Assembly (NCBI RefSeq): GCF_964355755.1
Contig: NC_092677.1
Coordinates: 7,011,001-7,075,000 of the forward strand
Source: Antedon mediterranea
Lineage: Eukaryota; Echinodermata; Crinoidea; Comatulida; Antedonidae
DNA: 64,000 nt
Reading direction: 5' to 3'
Made by a program: the position numbers and the translations under genes. This document shows, piece after piece, positions 51,324 to 61,001 of the stretch (the stretch's first letter is position 1; every line of letters begins with the position of its first letter). Under the pieces are notes generated by a model. That model was not told the origin of the DNA and did not search any database. It was given only the letters and a program-made list of their open reading frames with translations.

Positions 51324-51440
51324 TGTCAGAAGTGGGATTCGAACCCATGCCTCCATTCGGAGACCAGAATACCCTTTTACCTGAATAGTGGCAAGGTTGA
51401 ACCTTGAGTCTGGCGCCTTAGACCGCTCGGCCATCCTGAA
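51324..51440 (-). pseudogene. tRNA-Leu unit 74, acceptor end mutated
   Basis: G1 is changed to T and the T-stem has an A:C mismatch. I3, T5. Confidence 0.65.
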
Positions 51441-51563
51441 AACTGATATCTGAATGAGTTGCAAATAAACTTAATTACATTTTGAATATACAGTGGTCGG
51501 AAATTATAGACTAAAATTTGATGAGTTAAGATATAAGGTACAAAATCTTAATTTTAAAAAGTC

Positions 51564-51680
51564 TGTCAGAAGTGGGATTCGAACCCACGCCTCCATTCGG
51601 AGACCAGAATACCCTTTTGCCTGAATAGTGGCAAGGTTGAACCTTGAGTCTGGCGCCTTAGACCGCTCGGCCATCCTGAC
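51564..51680 (-). tRNA. tRNA-Leu-CAA: tRNA-Leu(CAA) unit 75
   Basis: Consensus exons, I1, T5. Confidence 0.9.
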
Positions 51681-51803
51681 AACTGATAGATGCACGAGTT
51701 GCAAATAAACTTAATTATGTTTTGAATATACAGTGGTCTCAAATTATAGACTAAAATTTGATGAGTGAAGATATAAAGTACGAAAACTTAATTTTAAAAA
51801 GTC

Positions 51804-51920
51804 TGTCAGAAGTGGGATTCGAACCCACGCCTCCATTCGAAGACCAGAATACCCTTTTGCCTGAATAGTGGCAAGGTTCAACCTTGAGTCTGGCGCCTTA
51901 GACCGCTCGGCCATCCTGAC
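51804..51920 (-). tRNA. tRNA-Leu-CAA: tRNA-Leu(CAA) unit 76
   Basis: One variable-arm transition and one intron change (gttcaacc). T5. Confidence 0.85.
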
Positions 51921-52043
51921 AACTGATAGATGCACGAGTTGCAAATAAACTTAATTATATTTGGAATATACAGTGGTCTCAAATTATAGACTAACATTTG
52001 ATGAGTGAAGATATAAAGTACAAAAACTTAAGTTTAAAAAGTC

Positions 52044-52160
52044 TGTCAGAAGTGGGATTCGAACCCACGCCTCCATTCGGAGACCAGAAAACCCGTTTGC
52101 CTGAATAGTGGCAAGGTTAAACCTTGAGTCTGGCGCCTTAGACCGCTCGGCCATCCTGAC
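52044..52160 (-). tRNA. tRNA-Leu-CAA: tRNA-Leu(CAA) unit 77
   Basis: Consensus exons, I2 with one change near the 3' splice site, T5. Confidence 0.9.
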
Positions 52161-52283
52161 AACTGATATGTGAATGAGTTGCAAATAAACTTAATGACAT
52201 TTTGAATATACAGTGGTCTCAAATTATAGACTAAAATTTGATGAGTGAAGATATAAAGTACGAAAACTTAATTTTAAAAAGTC

Positions 52284-52399
52284 TGTCAGAAGTGGGATTC
52301 GAACCCACGCCTCCATTCGGAGACCAGAATACCCTTTACCTGAATAGTGGCAAGGTTGAACCTTGAGTCTGGCGCCTTAGACCGCTCGGCCATCCTGAC
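52284..52399 (-). tRNA. tRNA-Leu-CAA: tRNA-Leu(CAA) unit 78
   Basis: Consensus exons; the intron is one base shorter (32 nt). T5. Confidence 0.88.
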
Positions 52400-52522
52400 A
52401 ACTGATATCTGAATGAGTTGCAAATAAACTTAATTACATTTTGAATATACAGTGGTCTCAAATTATAGACTAAAATTTGATGAGTGAAGATATAAAGTAC
52501 GAAAACTTAATTTTAAAAAGTC

Positions 52523-52639
52523 TGTCAGAAGTGGGATTCGAACCCACGCCTCCATTCGGAGACCAGAACACCCTTTTACCTGAATAGTGGCAAGGTTGAA
52601 CCTTGAGTCTGGCCCCTTAGACCGCTCGGCCATCCTGAC
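52523..52639 (-). tRNA. tRNA-Leu-CAA: tRNA-Leu(CAA) unit 79, D-stem mismatch
   Basis: C25 to G breaks a D-stem pair. I3-like intron, T5. Confidence 0.7.
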
Positions 52640-52762
52640 CACTGATAGATGCACGAGTTGCAAATAAACTTAATTATATTTGGAATATACAGTGGTCTCA
52701 AATTATAGACTAACATTTGATGAGTGAAGATATAAAGTACAACAACTTAAGTTTAAAAAGTC

Positions 52763-52882
52763 TGTCAGAAGTGGGATTCGAACCCACGCCTCCATTCGGA
52801 GACCAGAATACCCTTTTGCCTGAATAGTAGCAAGGTTGAACAACCTTGAGTCTGGCGCCTTAGACCACTCGGCCATCCTGAC
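52763..52882 (-). tRNA. tRNA-Leu-CAA: tRNA-Leu(CAA) unit 80, longer intron
   Basis: 120 bp, with a 3-nt insertion near the 5' end of the intron. A D-loop C to T makes the loop GAGTGG, as in vertebrate tRNA-Leu. T5. Confidence 0.85.
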
Positions 52883-53006
52883 AACTGATAGATGGATGAG
52901 TTGCAAATAAACTTAATTATGTTTTGAATATAAAGTGGTCTCAATTTATAGACTACAATTTTGATGAGTGAAGATATAAAGTACGAATACTTAATTTTAG
53001 AAAGTC

Positions 53007-53123
53007 TGTCAGAAGTGGGATTCGAACCCACGCCTCCATTCGGAGACCAGAATACCCGTTTGCCTGAATAGTGGCAAGGTTAAACCTTGAGTCTGGCACC
53101 TTAGACCGCTCGGCCATCCTGAC
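53007..53123 (-). tRNA. tRNA-Leu-CAA: tRNA-Leu(CAA) unit 81
   Basis: C25 to T leaves a G:U D-stem pair. I2, TTTCT. Confidence 0.8.
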
Positions 53124-53246
53124 AACTGATATATGAATGAGTTGCAAATAAACTTAATGACATTTTGAATATACAGTGGTCTCAAATTATAGACTAAAAT
53201 TTGATGAGTGAAGATATAAAGTACGAAAACTTAATTTTAAAAAGTC

Positions 53247-53362
53247 TGTCAGAAGTGGGATTCGAACCCACGCCTCCATTCGGAGACCAGAATACCCTTT
53301 ACCTGAATAGTGGCAAGGTTGAACCTTGAGTCTGGCGCCTTAGACCGCTCGGCCATCCTGAC
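53247..53362 (-). tRNA. tRNA-Leu-CAA: tRNA-Leu(CAA) unit 82
   Basis: Consensus exons, intron one base shorter, T5. Sibling of unit 78. Confidence 0.88.
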
Positions 53363-53485
53363 AACTGATATCTCAATGAGTTGCAAATAAACTTAATTAC
53401 ATTTTGAATATACAGTGATCTCAAATTATAGACTAAAATTTGATGAGTGAAGATATAAAGTACGAAAACTTAATTTTAAAAAGTC

Positions 53486-53602
53486 TGTCAGAAGTGGGAT
53501 TCGAACCCACGCCTCCATTCGGAGACCAGAATACCCTTTTACCTGAATAGTGGCAAGGTTGAACCTTGAGTCTGGCGCCTTAGACCGCTCGGCCTACCTG
53601 AC
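53486..53602 (-). tRNA. tRNA-Leu-CAA: tRNA-Leu(CAA) unit 83, U8 lost
   Basis: Adjacent changes at 7 and 8 (ggcctacctgac on the plus strand) replace the near-invariant U8 with A. I3, T5. Function doubtful. Confidence 0.6.
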
Positions 53603-53725
53603 AACTGATATCTGAATGAGTTGCAAATAAATTTAATTACATTTTGAATATACAGTGGTCTCAAATTATAGACTAAAATTTGATGAGTGGAGATATAAGG
53701 TACGAAAACTTAATTTTAAAAAGTC

Positions 53726-53842
53726 TGTCAGAACTGGGATTCGTACCCACGCCTCCATTCGGAGACCAAAATACCCTTTTGCCTGAATAGTGGCAAGGTT
53801 GAACTTTGAGTCTGGCGGCTTAGACCGCTCGGCCATCCTGAC
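53726..53842 (-). pseudogene. tRNA-Leu unit 84, multiply mutated
   Basis: T-loop U55 to A, a D-stem change, and G37 to A. The anticodon is still CAA. T5. Confidence 0.65.
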
Positions 53843-53965
53843 AACTGATAGATGGACGAGTTGCAAATAAACTTAATTATGTTTTGAATATACAGTGGTC
53901 TCAAATTATAGACTAAAATTTGATGAGTGGAGATATAAAGTACGAAAACTTAATTTTAGAACGTC

Positions 53966-54082
53966 TGTCAGAAGTGGGATTCGAACCCACGCCTCCATTC
54001 GGAGACCAGAATACCCGTTTGCCTGAATAGTGGCAAGGTTGAACCTTGGGTCTGGCGCCTTAGACCGCTCGGCCATCCTGAC
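53966..54082 (-). tRNA. tRNA-Leu-CAA: tRNA-Leu unit 85, U33 lost
   Basis: The near-invariant U33 before the anticodon is C, and the 3' T run is broken (GTTCT). The arms are otherwise intact. Function doubtful. Confidence 0.6.
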
Positions 54083-54207
54083 AACTGATAGCTAAACGAG
54101 TTGCAAATAAACTTAGTTATATTTTGAATATACAGTGGTCTCAAATTATAGACTAACCTTTTTTATGAGTGAAGATATGAAGTACGAAAACTTAATTTTA
54201 AAAAGTC

Positions 54208-54324
54208 TGTCAGAAGTGGGATTCGAACCCACGCCTCCATTCGGAGACCAGAATACTCTTTTGCCTGAATAGTAGCAAGGTTGAACCTTGAGTCTGGCGC
54301 CTTAGACCGCTCGGCCATCCTGAC
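54208..54324 (-). tRNA. tRNA-Leu-CAA: tRNA-Leu(CAA) unit 86
   Basis: Consensus exons with one intron change, T5. Last full-length unit. Confidence 0.88.
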
Positions 54325-54472
54325 AACTGATAGAAGAATGTGTTGCAAATAAACTTAATTATATTTTGATTATACCAGGGAGTACAACTCCCTGATTATA
54401 CAGTGGTCTCAAATTATAGACTAACTTTTGATGATGAGTAAAAAAAACCGGTACGAAAAAGTAATAAGGAGA

Positions 54473-54530
54473 ATTTGTAAGAAGTAAGATTCGAACCCAC
54501 GTCTCCTTTTACTAAATAGTGGAAATGTCG
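54473..54530 (-). pseudogene. Decayed tRNA-Leu fragment at the right edge of the array
   Basis: Only the T-arm part (AAGATTCGAACCCACGTCTCC on the plus strand) and a trace of the intron (AATAGTGG) remain. The preceding spacer contains an insertion with CAGGGAGT...ACTCCCTG dyad symmetry (54376-54395). Confidence 0.7.
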
Positions 54531-54836
54531 TCGGTTGTTCTTCGTTACATCCAGTTAAATTCTTTATATTCAGTGATGACCAATGACACAATTACCAGTT
54601 GCAAATAAATACCAGCTGTATTTTCTGTCAAAGGTTAAGTCTCAAGTTATGCATGAAATAAGTATGCGGGCAGGTGGTAAAGTTAGCGCGTGTGCGTCAT
54701 TGGTGCGTTGGAGTTCTTTCAGATAAATTCTAAATGCAAAGGAAATTACGTTGATCTTGGTTACTGGGGTTAGCAGCTGTGTGCTATATGAAAATAGTGT
54801 ATCACTTTAATATAATATAGGGTAGTAATACACATC
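54531..54836. promoter_or_regulatory. Upstream region of the SHCBP1-like gene
   Basis: About 300 bp between the array edge and the start codon at 54837. It holds no repeat of the array. It should contain the promoter, but no TATA or CCAAT box stands out. Confidence 0.35.
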
Positions 54837-57800
54837 ATGGAAGGGGACAATTCTTTTTCCAAACCCGAGGATTGCTCTCTTAATGACGAAACGATTGTGA
54901 ATAGTAGCGCTAGTACCAACGAAGAAGGAAATGAATCCATGCAATGTGACTTAACCCCAGAGAAACCGATTGTCGGTACACCGAACATTTATCAACTTGT
55001 AAGCCCTTCGTTTGATGATCATTTCAATGAAATTTCTTCCATTTTAACTTTTCATAAACCATTTGAAATCGAAGATAGATTAATTGAGTTTCTAGAAAGT
55101 AAGCCTCTACGATGTGATTGGAATGCTGTTTGGAGGTGTGAAAATCCCGAAGTAGACATACTTGTCAAGGTAGGCCTAACTAAACAAAAATATGTAGGTG
55201 ATTTTTAAAGGGTAAATCACTACGCTAGGCCTATTAGCCTAGTTATTGTTCTTGTATTGATGATGGACAAAATTTGGTTTTTCATCTTTTTCAGGTAGTT
55301 AAAATTTATACACGCAAGTTTATGACTGCAAGTATTAAGATACATGACTGTTTTGATTTTGGTGACGATTCTGAGAATTTGCGTCAACAAGTACATGAAT
55401 ACATACAGGCCACTAATAATAAGGTGCTGTTATTGGATCTATACCCAGTCTGTAGCGACAACGATGATGGACACCTACGAGAACTTGCATCGGCTATAGA
55501 ACAATTTAGGTAACAATTTATTTAGGGTAAAAACGTATCTAGAGGATATGAGTATTTTATAATATCGTTCCTTCATCAAAAAGTATAAACCACAGTTGAC
55601 GTCTCATGTGTATTGTATTTCAGTGTGCGGGTTTAAATCATTTTAAACTAGGCCTAAACTCTGAATCTGAGGTTTTAATTAATAATTCAATTTGTATTGT
55701 TTAAGGTTTTTCTATGATTTCGTATGGAGAGTTACCGACGAGGAAGATAACGATGAATGTGTTTATGCAACAAGAAGCCTTCATCCTAGATTGAAGTTGT
55801 AAGTAAATCGTTAAAAAAAAACATGGAAGAAGCATTGAATAAAGGCCCGTTTGTACTAGGACGATAATTGATTGATTACGATACACTATACTAGATAGGC
55901 TCTAAGTACCGTCATGCATGTCGTCTTTTTTTTTGGTTTATGTAGGAAAAATGTATGTTTATCGCCAATTGTATATAGTGTGTAGCAACTTTAAACGAAG
56001 TCACAAAAATTCCCTTTTGAAATCTAGATTTATTAAGCTTTGTCTATACACTATCAAACTAGTTTGTCAAAAAAAGTGATGTGCCCAAATATGGTAGTGA
56101 TATGACATCATCATGTCCATAAGTGGGCACATCACATTTTTTTTCACATAAAGTTTGATAGTAAAGACAAAGCTTTATGCACGCTATATTAATTTTTCGA
56201 TAGATACTACGAAATGAAGATGAATGCAACTTCTGTGGATGCGAAGAAGTATACAGAAGTGATACACGAGTATCAAACGGTGTATCGGGAGCTGCTGCGC
56301 CGACGTCTAGCCCTCGTAGAAAACGAAGGCTCAGACTCTGAATTAAGTGAACTTGATTTGATAGAAATAACCAATCTATATGAATGCTTAGTGCGCCTAA
56401 GCCAAACGTTGTCGGTGATGGAGACCCCTGCTCTAAGGTTAGTTTGTTTTTCAATAACCGGGAACAGCACGTATTTTAGTGGCAGCTATCACGAGCGTTG
56501 TCCGTTTAGTATGACATTTTTCGACAATGCAACAGTATTGTTAAATTTATAGTATGTTGTGCGTGTGTTTTGTAGAATGTTATTCTCGTCTGGAGGAACA
56601 AAAAGTGCGACGTACCCTAGTTGTGAAGCAAGAGGTGCAAGGTCTGATAGGTCCACGGTGACACATATAGTCTGCGACAAGTTAAAGGCTTATATGGTGC
56701 AGGTAATTAAACCATAACTATTGACATCGCCTAACAGAAGTATTAGTTTACACTCGTACAAGGCATCCAACATCCGCGCCCTTCCAAAATATTATAATGT
56801 AATGTAAAACTCTGTCTACACTATATTAAACTAGTTAGGGGAAAAAAGTGTGATGTGCCCAAATATGGTAGTGATATGACATCGTCATGTCCATATGTGC
56901 GCATCACATTTTGTTCTTGTGACATAAAGTTTGATAGTGGAGACTAAACTTAACTTTTAACTTATATTGTATTTGAAACTTGAAACTTAAACTCATTGTA
57001 TTAACAGAGTTTACAAAGTGATACAGAAATAATGCATCACAAGTCATTGGATGCTGCTTTACAGAGCAGCTTTGATGGCGATGACGTCATGCTTTATCCA
57101 GGTACTTACTCTTCGTGGGCTCTTTCGAACATGCATCAGTCCATTTCAATTAAAGGTAATCCTTTCTAACTTATGTTAATTCTGATACTACTGCTCTTTT
57201 TTGTTTTGCTGTGCAGTCTGTTACTACTCTTGTGTTGGGTACGCTACACTGGTTGGTGGTCAGTCGCCCTATTTTCATCGGCTTCTAAAGTGAAGTGTTT
57301 AAATGTCTTTTATTTCTTCATATCACGACGCGATGTATTGACACATTACAAATGATGATGCGATACAGCACTAAATTAAATTTTTGTCATGTTCATGCAT
57401 AATACACCGTCACTTGTTGATCGTTCGCGCCAAAATAAATTTAGATATTGAAAACGTGTCCTCTCGCACTGTATGTACTAGTACTATTTTATTTTATTCT
57501 CATTTCCGAAGGTGTTGGGGAGACCGCCCTCGTCGTCATCGACACAGAAGACATTCCTGTAGAAATCTCGTCGTACAAATTTGTTATGGAGAACGTCATG
57601 CTCACCTGCGATTCTTCCGCCAGTTCAGAGCCGGTGCTCGGTGTCAAGAGAGGTACTAGCGAGCTACGAAGGTGCATGCTGCAAGGTGGAACTGTGGGAG
57701 TTCTTGCTCATAGTCCGTGTTCGCTCATCATAAAAAATTGCAGCATACAGGGAGCAACTGTAAGGGTTTTAAAAATTTAGACCTATAAAGCTTGGTTACC

Positions 57801-58846
57801 ACTAGTCCGCAACGCAAGGAGGTAGCGCGGTGCACGTCATTGTGACCAATCACGACGTGATGGATATTCACAGGAGATGTCGCTTGCGTTTCTCCTACGT
57901 TGTTTCGTACAAGTGTGGTCAACCTTGAAATGCAGTGCTCATTTCTATGAATCTGTGTTATATATTGTCTATCAACCATTGTTGTTTTATTTTTTCTTTT
58001 TTTCTATATTAAGTTGTATCTGAAGCCCCGTCTACACTATAAAACGTTATGTGACAACAAATGTGATGTGGCCATATAATTATATATAGTGTATCACTAC
58101 CATAATTTGGATAGTCTAGACAATGCTTATTGGTTCCGTAAAAGCGATTTGACCATACGCCGCCATGAACCATTCCACTGTGAGATGGTTGTGCCTCACC
58201 TTGCTGCATTGCAATCACGTGGAAATCGAGCTTAATGCGTGCGCAGAGGCATGTTTGTTCTGTGAAACCTGGATGTCGTATTCGTTTTAACTACAAATGG
58301 CGATTGATATCACATAATTTTATTTTCAATTTACTTGTTTTATGATAATTATTTAGAAAGCTGGTTTACTTATTAAGCAAGGCTGTTCCGTTGAGTTGAC
58401 CGATAGTACGATTGTCCAGTGTGGCTCAGGCCAGCAGCTTAAAGGCGCTGACCAAGCAAAAACCGGTGGAATTATGATAGAAGTGAGTACAATAGTTTGG
58501 TTTTAATTGTTTTTTGGAGTTTTGTGCGTTGTCGTGACGGATACTAATCTGGATATGGATTTTCCATATTATTTATACTGTATATTTTATGGTATCAACC
58601 CTGTATATTTTGTTCTTCCTATAGATGAATGATACCAACGACGGTGATGAGAAGGCCACGATCAGTTGGAAGAACAACAAAATGATCGAGAACTACGACT
58701 ATGACATCTGTTTGGTTTCTGACGACGCGACAGAGCGCGTGATGACGTGTCGACAATTTCTTAACTACCCTCAACTTAACGTAGATTTGGCCCAAGACAA
58801 CGATTTAAAAGAACACAAGATTGGCATAGTTGGCTCCAGGCTTTAG
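54837..58846 (+). CDS. SHCBP1-like: SHCBP1/SHCBP1L-like protein (SHC SH2-binding family)
   Basis: Coding exons: 54837-55169, 55295-55509, 55706-55798, 56204-56437, 56576-56702, 57008-57155, 57512-57759, 58357-58482, 58625-58846, joining to about 581 residues (human SHCBP1 is 672). Family landmarks appear in order: CDWNAVWRCENPEVDILVKV, SAIEQFRFFYDFVWRV, an acidic run, then HPRLKLYYEMK. A C-terminal parallel beta-helix-like region follows (GDDVMLYPGTYSSW, LRRCMLQGGTVGVLAHS, SLIIKNCSIQGA, AGLLIKQGCSVELTDSTI), and the end EHKIGIVGSRL matches the conserved GIVG tail. Family members bind the SHC1 adaptor (SHCBP1) or act in midbody, spindle and germline cytokinesis (Drosophila nessun dorma). The beta-helix is shorter than in human, perhaps lacking one or two rungs before the last exon. 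Three introns carry copies of one MITE family. Confidence 0.85.
56035..56175. mobile_element. Palindromic MITE, copy 2 (complete)
   Basis: A complete copy of about 141 bp between SHCBP1-like exons 3 and 4. The ends AAGCTTTGTCTATACACTAT and AGTTTGATAG...GACAAAGCTT are inverse complements. The core GATGTGCCCAAATATGG...GGGCACATCAC is palindromic too. It stops about 30 bp before exon 4. Confidence 0.7.
56807..56951. mobile_element. Palindromic MITE, copy 3
   Basis: Same family as copy 2, in the intron after exon 5. It has a few substitutions in the left arm (CTATATTAAAC) and the centre (GACATCGTCATG). Confidence 0.65.
58022..58129. mobile_element. Palindromic MITE, copy 4 (diverged)
   Basis: A shorter, more diverged copy in the intron before exon 8. 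It keeps GTCTACACTATAAAAC, GATGTGGCCATATAAT and the end GATAGTCTAGACAATGC. Confidence 0.5.
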
Positions 58847-60305
58847 AAATGTTTCTTTAATCATGATTATGACGCGAGTTTGATGACTGACGACTGAATT
58901 TACCTAATAATGACGTGACCATCTTCTCTCAACTTTTTTTCGCGATTTAAAAGAATATTTTTTTTCGATAAAACAAAACAAATCATGATATTTTTATTTT
59001 TTGTTAGTAGTAGAAGACGATGCGAAATCGACTAATGGTTTAAAGTGTTCTCAAATACCATCAATGTGGAAAATGTAATTATTTGAAAAGATCATAACAT
59101 TGACTTATATTATAGACTAATTTTTTTGTATGGCTTTTTGATAAAAAAAAAATCTAATAAATCATGACTGCAGCAGCACGCGGGCGCAGGTATTACGTGT
59201 TTTGTCCTGAGACCCGTAATACGATACGGCCCCCTGCTATGGGCATGGCCATGTTGTAGAGCTATCGTAATTAACGTACTTTATGTTGTTTGTGATGAAT
59301 TGTTTGTGCATATAGACTGGTAATTTATAGATATATATTAAATGCTCTATTTTGGTGAAATACTGTCTGTTTAACTGTATTTAATATATTGAAAAAAAAG
59401 TAACATTCTATAAATTCTACTTTTGTTTCCAACAGGCATAGATAGCCGCACTTTTAAGTTTCACTCATAAAAATTAGAATAATTACCGTACATTATGCTG
59501 CAAGAATAAACATTTCTAGCTCGAGAGTGTTTTTCACCGATAAAAAATTAATGTTTGTCATACTGTAAAAGTAGGCTAGTCATTAGTGGCCCAGCAGTCC
59601 CAATATTGCGCATAACCGCGCGTTCATCGTTGTGCGAAAGAATTCTGCAGCACAAAAACAGCGTGGCGGAAACATATATCAACACAAATAATCTATTAGT
59701 TGATACATCAACTGTGTATGAAATACTGAGCGATAAAATTCGACATTTTTCGATTATTTATTATTATTATTGAAGCCGTATCTGCGAGCACCTCAGCTCG
59801 ACGCTGGAGTTTTATCCACGAATTGGTGAAACTTATTCCGGCGGAGTGTGTGGCGAGAGTGTCACCAAACCAAAGCAACAAAGCAGTCACACTACCGAGG
59901 GAAAAAATCCAACCTAGATTTTTCTTTAAGAAGGCATTTTTTCTGGTGGCCAGAGCCACTAAGGATAATATTAATAAAGAGGGCACTCGAGGAGCTATGC
60001 CAGAGGTATGGTAGGCCTACATCATCGGAGTCCAGACGCCGTCATTTCCCTACCAACCGGACCATCACCGCGTCAAGTAGAGTGCCAGCCACAGAACGTG
60101 GAAAATGATCACCCAACTCCTTTGCTCGGTCAGTGTGGCGTGCAGTCTAGTCAGAGGCTGAATGTTCTCAGTTAAATGCAAAGGTATGTTATATGTTTTT
60201 ACTTCGCTATGTTGATTCAAACGGTTATTTCAAATGTTTAATAATTCGATACGTCAGTTTAATTTGTTGCTATTATTTTTTAAGACTGATCACAGTATCT
60301 TCAGG
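58847..60305. other. Intergenic region right of SHCBP1-like
   Basis: AT-rich flank followed by a less AT-rich stretch with one open frame at 59823-60014 (PREKIQPRFFFKKAFFLVARATKDN after a first half). It is followed by a possible donor at about 60006. It may be an upstream exon of the decayed paralog at 60306-60944, but I cannot match it to any exon of the minus-strand gene. Confidence 0.4.
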
Positions 60306-60428
60306 ATTAATATCAATGCCGTCAAAGAGTATGTCTCTGATATCATCGCATACAGCGTTAATATCGTCACCAACAAAAGTGCCACGAAGAAGACAACATT
60401 GATACAGCAACTACTGCAGATGCACTAA
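60306..60428 (+). pseudogene. Fragment paralogous to repeat-protein exon 4
   Basis: After a plausible acceptor (ATCTTCAG), the frame reads INAVKEYVSDIIAYSVNIV. This resembles two parts of exon 4 of the minus-strand gene: DINAVRQYVSANAV and KNAVNEYISSIIST. It ends at a stop at 60428. Confidence 0.55.
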
Positions 60429-60677
60429 AATCAGGAATCTTCCGACGACTTTTATAAACAAAATCAAATAATCTTTTCATTTATAAAAAGACAAAATAAA
60501 CTGTTATTCAACCAAAACCCATTGACCTCCAGTCAATTTGACTACTTTGACAGTTTTTTCAAAGAAAACCATTTTTAAAAATCTCATTTTTGGTCAAAGT
60601 GAAAAACTATTATGTGACATTAAAATGGCATATTGAACAAAAACAGTAAAAAATAATTATTTTTTAAATGTTGCATA

Positions 60678-60944
60678 CTACGCAAACTTCGACGAGGCTT
60701 TCGTAACACCAGACGCCATGAAACTGACGCAGTGGCCGAGCAAACAGAAATAATCAAAGACACTACTAATGGCATAAGCACAGATACCAATGCAAATGAT
60801 GCCAGCAATGGCAGTGATCTTCAGCAACTGATGAAGAAGAAAGAGTTTCAGACACCATTGATCTTGTTCACAATACTTCACGGCACAAGTAATTCCTCTC
60901 AGCGTTTTTATGCTACAAACACTAACCAACGTGCAGTTACATGA
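60678..60944 (+). pseudogene. Fragment paralogous to repeat-protein exon 5
   Basis: The frame reads LRKLRRGFRNTRRHET..., then IIKDTTNGISTDTNANDAS, matching the exon 5 order RRLRRGIRNIGRHRT, IQDTTGEEIDSTD and ANDAS. DNA identity is highest around GATCTTGTTCACAATACTTC (from about 60860), where the paralog now reads another frame. This is a related gene copy in opposite orientation about 35 kb away. Exons equal to the PPVAPKP arrays are not seen. Confidence 0.65.
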
Positions 60945-60949
60945 ACTAT

Positions 60950-61001
60950 TTATTATTATTATTATTATTATTATTGTTGTTATTATTATTATTATTATTT
61001 T
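60950..61001. repeat. (TTA)n microsatellite
   Basis: About 50 bp of TTA/ATT repeat with two TTG/TTGTTG interruptions, just after the paralog fragment. Confidence 0.8.

Larger units (their letters stand above)
33719..54520 (-). repeat. Tandem array of 86 tRNA-Leu(CAA) units
   Basis: The unit is about 240 bp: a 117-bp minus-strand tRNA-Leu(CAA) gene plus a spacer of about 123 bp. In transcription order the gene has a 38-nt 5' exon (GTCAGGATGGCCGAGCGGTC...), the anticodon loop CTCAAG, a 33-nt intron after position 37, and a 46-nt 3' exon with the long variable arm and B-box GGTTCGAATCC. The intron can pair CCTTG with CAAGG of the anticodon region. The unit entries use these codes. Intron forms on the plus strand: I1 (cttttgcc...gttgaacc), I2 (cgtttgcc...gttaaacc), I3 (cttttacc...gttgaacc). 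3' tract: T4, T5 or T6 (a Pol III terminator just after the gene) or TTTCT (interrupted run; the next TTTT is about 16 nt on). Class B has an 8-nt D-arm deletion; class B' adds T-arm changes. Class C is diverged: T-loop C56 to T, a T-stem mismatch, acceptor pair 2:71 broken, and a T-rich intron. A TATA-like AATATAATTAAG lies about 50 bp upstream of each gene in the spacer. Confidence 0.95.

Noticed and set aside
33821-54348. Dozens of 60-76-residue ORFs with VVRMAERSKAPDSRFNLATIQ repeats, looking like a tandem protein family
   Set aside because: They are antisense-free translations of the tRNA-Leu gene and its intron on the minus strand. Frame and sequence follow the tRNA exactly, so they are not protein genes.
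33719-54520. CRISPR-like regular repeat and spacer array
   Set aside because: The period is about 240 bp, the 'spacers' are as conserved as the repeats, and the organism is a eukaryote. The repeat folds as a tRNA.
28216-54520. Functional link between ADAT1 and the adjacent tRNA-Leu array
   Set aside because: ADAT1 is known to act on A37 of tRNA-Ala. The array tRNA has G37 after the anticodon, so it is not an expected substrate; proximity alone is weak evidence.
57173-57355. Leu-rich ORF at 57173-57355 as a small membrane protein
   Set aside because: It lies in an intron of the SHCBP1-like gene, comes from a CT-rich stretch, and has no conserved start context or homologous motif.
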